Assembly: GCA_963170055.1 (NCBI GenBank)
Contig: CAUJGJ010000242.1
Location: forward strand, 1,286,001 to 1,350,000
Reading direction: 5' to 3'
Length of the DNA: 64,000 nt
Source: Halisarca cf. caerulea
Taxonomy: Eukaryota; Porifera; Demospongiae; Chondrillida; Halisarcidae
Below the pieces are notes generated by a model. The model was not told the DNA's origin, searched no databases, and saw nothing but the letters and a program-made list of their open reading frames with translations. Below, one piece after another: positions 48,101 through 64,000 of this stretch (the stretch's first letter is position 1; each line of letters starts with the position of its first letter). A program made the translations under genes and the position numbers.

Positions 48101-49759
48101 GATATATATTCTCTGTTGAACAACTGAGTAGAGGTGAGGTACATGTATACAATGATGGTTGAAAGATGGCAGAAGTAAACTATTAACCTGAACGTGGCAT
48201 ACATACTATTTGAAGAGAATTTCAATTGAAAGCCTTGTGTGGTGATGAAGTAAACAAGACTTATAATACTATACAACTGGGAAATGCACATTAGATGTCA
48301 TACACAATAATTATCAATCAATGGGCGAGCACTGTTGCTAACACTATACGCCCACATGAAAAGGAAACACACAAATGGGGAAAAGTACTCACCAACGTCA
48401 AAGGAAACGCAAACATGTGGACAAAGAAATTGTCTATGACTACCAGATCCCTTGTGGTGACTGTGAGAAATCATACATTGGGAAGACTAGTAGCTAGGCC
48501 TTTCATAGTGAGGATGAAGGAGCACCAATATGTGGTGAAGACATGAAGAACACGCATACTGCACACAGTGTAAAGGAGAACCACAGTATTGACTGGGAGA
48601 TGCCAGAATCTGGAAGTAGAGGTGGATCAAGGAGACCTGTACACCAGGAATAGGGATAATTACAACCTTTACTCAGGGTTAGCCCTGAGTCATGTGTGGG
48701 ATCCCCTGATTGGACAGGCATCATGTGCATGTGTTGATCCCATTGGTTAATTTCCATTGTTCCATTTAATTGTTCAATCGAGCAGAATACTTTTCAGTCT
48801 ATTGTGTGTATCTGAAGAAGCCCAAGTGGGCAAAACGTTGTTCATTGCTAATTGAATAATTATAATTGTGACTTGTGTAATTTGCATATCTAAAATTTAA
48901 GATTAAACACATTCAAATCGATCTAGTAAGCTGGAGAATTTCTACAACCGTATTGTACATCTCCTTCATTTTATGCACATTAATACAGTCAATGCATCCG
49001 ATTGTTTTCCATGACAGAAAACAATCGAATGCATTGACTGTTAAGGTCAGTGGCCGCCATTTTGTCATCCATATGTGCACAATGCACATAACCTACCAGC
49101 GTACTGCACTGCATGTAGGGATACCACGTACGTAAAATATATATCTGCAAACTTCCATTACCATAGTCTAACATTTGTTATCGATCCACCATTAAATATG
49201 TACATCAAACCACAATCATGGTTCACAGAGGTGTGCACTGTAAAATTGAACCTCCCCTTAAAGTTTCATGCTAGATAGAAACTTACCATTATAACAAGTG
49301 TAACAATATTCAATGACATGTAATTTTGAGTAGAAATGGTCACATGCCTGTTTACATACCAGCAGAAATTCTTTTACTGTATGGTCCTTGTCCAACTGAT
49401 GACACAGCTGCCACCCAGATGTAGTAGGTTGTTCCTCTACTAAGTGGACCCAGTGTGGTAGATGTACCAGTGATTCCACTATCTATAGTACCACAGTTAG
49501 CATTAGATGGAGGATCAGACTGTGTTCCACTAGTTGTACTGTAACATACAGTGTAGGTGATACCACTTCCACTGACTGCACTCCATGACACTCTTAAAGC
49601 TGGAGATGAACCGTGTACAGTTCTAGCAACAGTGACACCTTGGACCCTGGAGAGTACTTGTGGTAGTAGTGTGTGAGCTGGAGATGTGGTACAACAGAGG
49701 CCACATTTTGTGACGCACAAGATGACTGCATTTAGGTGTAATATATCACTATACAATAC

Positions 49760-49805
<46 letters not shown>

Positions 49806-50696
49806 AGTAGATATTATATAATTATATATTTGTCAACACTCAATTCACAAATAATGTACATTGGGAACATCCCTCAGATGCAAGGAGGATGCAACTTAAC
49901 GAGAAATACTGATAGAGGTGTTAGGGTGTGTCCACCACTGCTAATGAATCCACACTCATATTCTCCAGCGTGAGTTGACTGGAAAGGTCTGAACTGCAAT
50001 GTCAGTGTATTACCAGCAGTGTTTATTGCATAAACATCTGGTGAAGTTTGTCTCTTGCCATAATCTGGTTATTGAACTCTCAGTCTGATTATATACCCTG
50101 TACCAGTACTTTTGATATATTGATCACCAGTACAGTAAATGTTATATGTTTATGATGGAGATATAGTGATTGTTTCTCCATCCCAGTTGAGAGTTTGTCC
50201 TGAGTAGTCCTTAGTATACACTTTTGGCAGTTGAACAATAGAACAAACATGTGGCGCAGAAGCTAAGATAAAAGACAGTCATTCTGAAAGTATAGCTGGA
50301 GAAAGTTCCACTATCAATTCATTAATTATTGTCAATGTAAACTGTATGACACATAACGTATGGACTTTACAAGCGTTTATTTACATTTTGGAGTCTACAG
50401 TATTTTCATGTGTGACTGCAGGCTTATGCATGTATACCAGGAGTAATGCTATAGTTACTGGTATATATGTTTAATATAATAAGGATTGGATCGAAAGTGT
50501 TCAGTGTTCCTGCAGTATAAATGGACAGTGCTTGATGTCCGAATAAAATGAAGAGCCTACAAAACCATATTCTGCATGTAAAGATATACTACGGCCATTA
50601 TACAAGGGATGCACAAGTTTGACACTTGAAGTTGCACGCATGGAGCATTAATTCACCTACTACAAATAATAGTAGACAAAAGGTTCCTTGTGGCAT
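41876..50696 (-). CDS. Gene A3: short Ig/FN3 ectodomain-only paralog, possibly decaying
   Basis: Exons: 50657-50696, (49901-50262 broken Ig1), 49360-49677, 47794-48123, 46305-46622, 43704-44012, 41876-42150. The order is signal peptide, Ig (broken), FN3, Ig, FN3, FN3, FN3, then TGA. No membrane helix or PTP exon follows before A2. If the broken exon is skipped, the phase-1 junctions still fit and the product is 529 residues. All other exons are open and have normal splice sites, so it is either a functional secreted protein that has lost Ig1 or a young pseudogene. Confidence 0.65.
42680..43335 (+). CDS. Possible small two-exon gene nested antisense in A3 (tentative)
   Basis: Plus strand. ATG at 42680 gives MSRELDHN plus two bases and a GTAAAA donor at 42706. 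An acceptor TTTTTTCAG precedes 43239, and the joined frame continues SALYHHPERRAKRTT to TAA at 43333, giving 40 codons. AATAAA overlaps the stop at 43334-43339. A TGACGTCA site lies at 42568-42575, about 110 bp upstream of the ATG. I do not recognise the product. A decayed copy of the first exon and intron start lies at 44990-45140. It could equally be part of a mobile element or a chance frame. Confidence 0.2.
42714..42858. repeat. Inverted repeat in A3 intron
   Basis: AAATTTTCACCGTGGTCGA is mirrored as TCGACCACGGTGAAAATTT about 105 bases later. Only the left arm is found in the diverged copy at 45025-45045. Confidence 0.65.
43704..44012 (-). CDS. A3 FN3 domain 3
   Basis: A 309-bp phase 1-1 exon, VPPPNDVSVYPLPQPGTVRV, LQLGQEYYVRVAVATTAGMG. 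Near-identical to FN3 10 of A2. Confidence 0.85.
45529..46274. mobile_element. 746-bp TIR element in A3
   Basis: Ends CACAGGGTATTTATAACCGTC and, on the other strand, CACAGGGTGTTTATAACCGTC, flanked by TA on both sides. The interior has a second, looser inverted arrangement around CGTTCCGGGC and CGGAACGATT. It has no transposase-like frame. It is non-autonomous and lies 28 bp past an A3 FN3 donor. Confidence 0.65.
46305..46622 (-). CDS. A3 FN3 domain 2
   Basis: A 318-bp phase 1-1 exon of the VCYSTASGTQ subtype. A 746-bp TIR element ends 28 bp past its donor (see 45529-46274), so the splice site itself was spared. Confidence 0.83.
46858..47395. mobile_element. Diverged copy of the 31.0-kb MITE
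   Basis: It starts TACTTTCTCCAACAATTCGT and ends TAGAGAGAGTACGTTA. The inside matches the 31-kb copy throughout (GTTTGTCCAA, GAGAGGGTCAAAATGGCGTA) with many changes. It lies in the A3 intron between Ig2 and FN3 2. Confidence 0.7.
47794..48123 (-). CDS. A3 Ig-like domain 2
   Basis: A 330-bp phase 1-1 exon: DLENGATLTITPSKTYNIWC, DWYRVDTHGD, DRGEYECRLRSGG. It is intact and very close to Ig2 of A2. Confidence 0.83.
48310..48850 (+). mobile_element. Penelope-like retroelement fragment with GIY-YIG remnant
   Basis: Interrupted frames give IPCGDCEKSYIGK, RPFIVRMKEHQ and, after frameshifts, HSIDWEMPES. This order is typical of the C-terminal GIY-YIG endonuclease of Penelope-like elements. It ends with a GAAGAAGCCCAAGTGGG tail common in the 3' UTR of such elements. 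Stops and frameshifts show it is dead. It sits in the A3 intron between FN3 1 and Ig2, antisense to the gene. Confidence 0.6.
48985..49041. repeat. 24-bp stem hairpin in an A3 intron
   Basis: ACAGTCAATGCATCCGATTG plus TTTT pairs with the 49018-49041 arm with one mismatch around a 9-nt loop. It could be a tiny MITE or a structured RNA in either orientation. Confidence 0.6.
49360..49677 (-). CDS. A3 FN3 domain 1
   Basis: A 318-bp phase 1-1 exon: hinge HTLLPQVLSRVQ, LRVSWSAVSGSGITYTV, GPYSKRISAG. The hinge has lost most prolines seen in A1 and A2. It contains a two-codon insertion (CGTIDSG against CDTSG). Confidence 0.82.
49765..49802. repeat. (TA)n tract
   Basis: Short AT repeat in the A3 intron between the broken Ig1 exon and FN3 1. 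Confidence 0.93.
49901..50262 (-). pseudogene. A3 Ig-like domain 1 exon, broken
   Basis: It aligns with Ig1 of A2, starting SAPHVCSIVQLPKVYTKD. It contains an in-frame TAA where paralogs have Lys, Asn or similar after ITPS/ISPS (near 50146), a one-base loss before the YWYR segment and a one-base gain before the PDVYAIN segment. The donor is changed from TCTCAGTAAG to TCTCGTTAAG, which removes the phase-1 base. The exon length is no longer a multiple of three. Confidence 0.8.
50657..50696 (-). CDS. A3 exon 1: start codon and signal peptide
   Basis: ATG at 50696-50694 encodes MPQGTFCLLLFVV plus one base before a GTGAAT donor. It is one codon shorter than in A1 and A2. The hydrophobic core fits a signal peptide. 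Confidence 0.72.
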
Positions 50697-50929
50697 ATTT
50701 ATCTGAAGTCTCCAACCTACAATATCTGCATTACTGAAAGCTGTCCACAGTCTGGCAGTCTGAAAGGAGGCAATTTAGTACAAAATATTTATACAGGCAA
50801 AACAAATTCATAGTGACTAGCTTATAGTTTTTAATTATGGCAGAATAAGTGAGTATGGCATTGCACGCCTATGCAATATTGATATACATATACAACTAGC
50901 TACACAAGCAGTTTTATGGGATTATTTGG

Positions 50930-51370
50930 CGAAAATATAGAATTCTCAGCGGATGGAAATTAGAATATGACAAAACATTAGAAAGCTATATACTCTCAAA
51001 TCCTAAACGGCCAGCATTTAGTGATGGCAGATACATCATACTGACCCTCTTGTGTACTTTGACAAACAAAAATCAACAAATAAAGCCAAAATAAGTGCAA
51101 GTGATGTATATTTCCTTCCTGAAAGATAAAGAAAACATCACAATTGTTCAGTTGTTGGACTCTGTGTCTATACAAAAGCAAAATACACCCTTTGTAAATA
51201 CAGGTGATTGTTGTGAGCAAATCCACAGAGTACTGCACAAAGAAGAGGGATAAGTAGATCACTTCCGTCAATAGACAAAATTTACAATGGCTGCTAATCC
51301 AACAGGGTTAGAATACAAAAAATATACCCAACAAAATTAGGGGTGACACTTACTAGAGAGAACACAGTAG
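50930..51370. mobile_element. Diverged, reverse-oriented copy of the 31.0-kb MITE
   Basis: The block CCTCTTGTGTACTTTGACAA is the reverse complement of the internal GTCCAAGTACGCGAGAGG of the 31-kb copy, and the ends resemble its TIR (CTAGAGAGAACACAGTA). The edges are approximate. Located just upstream of the A3 start codon, so it sits in the presumed first intron. Confidence 0.55.
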
Positions 51371-52203
51371 TATTTACCTCAGAGTCTGCAAAGATATTAC
51401 TGTAACACTTTACGGTATAAGTGATACGACTGAGCAAAATCAGGATTATATGCAAACTGAGGTTAACTATAGTTAAATCAGGATTATACATCATTAGGAC
51501 AAAATCATTAAGGTATATATGCCTCTGTGAATTAAATAGATAGTATCATGTGCTATTATATCACTTAGTATAGGGGTACTTCGTAAACACCCTAGTTATG
51601 ACGAGCTCCATCAGACTATATTCAGCAGCTTTTATGGCCTTCTGATGTAACTGAATGCACTTGTTCGACTATTAAAAAAACTAGGTTGCTCCATACAAGG
51701 AAATTCACTGTAATTATAGAGATGCAGCAAATTTGTGACAGATCCACACACGTGCAAACTCTGTCCGTATTAAAGTCTTGATAAATGGATATAATTCATT
51801 GTATGCACAACTTTCTAACTCTGGGATGCCGCGAATCAGTTGACTTCCTGTCCAAAAAAATAAATGACCAACTATATACATGTCATTCGTACTGCATTTA
51901 ATATATTAAACACATAACTACTGACTTGAAAACGTTGTCCTTGGTACTATACTAAGCTTAGCTAGGTTGGCATAGTTACTGTAGCAAGATACTGACCCCA
52001 TAACGTAGCATAATAGCGGGCAGAGCCTGAGCAGATGGAACGAAATATCATACACTTTAACGCTAAAGGATTCCCAAATTACCCAAATAAAAACGAGAGA
52101 ACAACGTAAAGATCAATTAGGCCAAAGACTACTTCGAGTTAGAACAGCCTTCAAGGCGTTTAACTCAGAACAATCGTGGCCGGTAAGATTTTCCGAGTCT
52201 TAC

Positions 52204-52275
52204 CTCTGCACGTTACGAAGGCCTCGCGTTTTCGAATCTGGCTATAGGCCTGACCATCAAAGGTGGCCAAAAAGT
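52204..52275 (-). promoter_or_regulatory. Candidate non-coding first exon of A3
   Basis: The minus strand shows TGGCCACCTTTGAT, then AGCCAGATTCG, then CAGAG|GTAAGAC, a consensus donor. The same order of blocks occurs 2.1 kb upstream of A2 and 1.9 kb upstream of A1. No ATG-led frame joins to exon 1, so it would be 5' UTR. The transcription start is not defined. Confidence 0.5.
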
Positions 52276-52340
52276 ATCTGTGCCCTTGAAAACACTATTG
52301 TGGCTTGCCGTCTTCGGCAGTCTACACGTGTGCGGGAATT

Positions 52341-52358
52341 ACCGGTGACGTCACCGGT
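52341..52358. promoter_or_regulatory. CRE-type palindrome upstream of A3
   Basis: ACCGGTGACGTCACCGGT is a perfect 18-bp palindrome containing the CREB/ATF core TGACGTCA. It lies about 140 bp upstream of the candidate first-exon donor. Confidence 0.5.
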
Positions 52359-52718
52359 GGTAGCGCACGGGGCTATTACCATAAGTAGTATCATACTACA
52401 TGTAATTGTACTAATAATACATGTATCTGCACCAATTTGTGAATAAGTACATGTGCACTCAGTCATTATAATATACCTCACTTACTCTCATCTGTTTAGC
52501 ACAACACTTGAAGCTTTTTTTAAGTCTAGCTATGTTAGGTGGTTCTGAATCATAATTCAAACTGACTCAGAGTCCGCTCAAATTAATGTAGAACTAACAA
52601 ATGACCCATATGTTTCTGTAGATAATTTAAATATGTATATACATTGATAATATAATTTATATTATGTCATATGTCATTCCTGACTCTGACTTTCAAAAGT
52701 AGATCCATTATTTATATT

Positions 52719-53257
52719 TGTAACAGTGTGACAGTACAATCTGTGCTTGACTCATGTGTGTGTGTGTGTGTGCTTGTATGAGTATGTGCATGTGTATGTT
52801 CACCAGTCCTTCAATCTGTCTAGACTATGTCTATAGATTTACCCTTTTAGTTGCTCAAGTGTAAAGCCACACTAGTTTATCACTTATGGTTTAGTCTTTG
52901 TAACTTTTGGTTATGTCATTAGTAGATTGATTGTCTGTCTGGTTTGCAATGTGGAAGTCACCTTTTTGTGCCATGTGACTATTTTATAAGTCATCCTTAA
53001 TTTCCTTCCACCACCCTTATTAATTATTGTTGAACGTGACTTCCTACTTCAAAGTGTACTCAAAGTTATCTTTGTATCCTTTAATCTTTGCACTCAAATC
53101 AATCTTATGTTTGCTACTTTTTGTATTTAAGTAGAACACTGAGTTTTGTAGTTAGCTTCTGTGACTGGTGAATTAAAGTGCTATTGACTTTGCTCCGTTG
53201 CTATCGCTCACTATCAGCATCGAATCTGTGATACCCCGCTCGGGTCGCGTTCTTACA
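52719..53257 (+). mobile_element. Solo LTR
   Basis: A 539-bp segment starts TGTAA and ends TTACA and is flanked by the 4-bp direct repeat TATT (52715-52718 and 53258-53261). TATTTAAG (near 53126) followed by AATTAAA (near 53170) suggests a plus-strand promoter and poly(A) signal. There is no internal gag/pol in the window. It lies 140 bp past the gene B stop codon. Confidence 0.6.
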
Positions 53258-53396
53258 TATTCATTAGTAAAACCGATTAGTACAATCATGCTCAGCTTAG
53301 AGGTGTCTGCATGATCAAGCTATAGTTCACTGTACCTAACATTAGAAATTATTATGTGAATTATTCCAGGTTCAAGTGCTGAGGATCCATGCACAT

Positions 53397-64000
<10,604 letters not shown>

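Larger units (their letters stand above)
50697..53396. other. B-A3 intergenic region and A3 5' region
   Basis: It holds a MITE copy (50930-51370), the A3 candidate first exon and CRE palindrome near 52.2-52.36 kb, and a solo LTR next to the end of gene B. No other coding frame is convincing. Confidence 0.6.

Overview
This window is intron-rich, AT-rich animal DNA. Every confidently coding exon lies on the minus strand. They belong to a tandem cluster of four related genes built from immunoglobulin (Ig) and fibronectin type III (FN3) domains. Two encode receptor-type protein tyrosine phosphatases (RPTPs) and two encode ectodomain-only proteins. The FN3 style, the short introns, the abundant small inverted-repeat elements and the long CA/TG tracts suggest a marine invertebrate. 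A demosponge such as Amphimedon is my best guess, by recognition only.

Layout in transcription order, right to left. Gene B (64000 to 53397; its 5' part lies outside the window) has the end of an FN3 domain, a transmembrane helix, a juxtamembrane segment, a catalytic-looking PTP domain D1 and a degenerate D2, then a stop. Gene A3 (50696 to 41876) has a signal peptide, Ig, FN3, Ig and three FN3 domains, then a stop with no membrane segment; its first Ig exon is broken. Gene A2 (38421 to 26529) has a signal peptide, Ig, FN3, Ig, FN3, a run of very similar FN3 exons, one more FN3 and a Calx-beta domain, then a stop, again with no membrane segment. Gene A1 (23123 to 344, continuing past the left edge) has a signal peptide, Ig, FN3, Ig, nine more FN3 domains, a transmembrane helix, PTP D1 and the first part of D2.

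All extracellular exons start and end in phase 1, so whole domains can be duplicated, lost or skipped without breaking the frame. All exon boundaries here were read by hand from GT/AG sites and checked for phase and length; the exon lengths agree with a continuous frame in A1, A2 and B. A1, A2 and A3 also share an upstream block 1.5-2.1 kb before the start codon that ends in a splice donor. It is probably a non-coding first exon with its promoter.

Introns and intergenic DNA hold a hAT-like MITE with an 8-bp target duplication, a solo LTR, a Penelope-like fragment with a GIY-YIG remnant, a CR1/L2-like retrotransposon 3' end, several fold-back MITEs and more than a dozen dinucleotide tracts. 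The most notable observations are two secreted ectodomain paralogs lying between two membrane phosphatases, a MITE inserted into an FN3 exon with its empty paralogous site visible next door, a minisatellite made of copies of a splice acceptor, and identical 402-bp exon-plus-intron tandem duplications.
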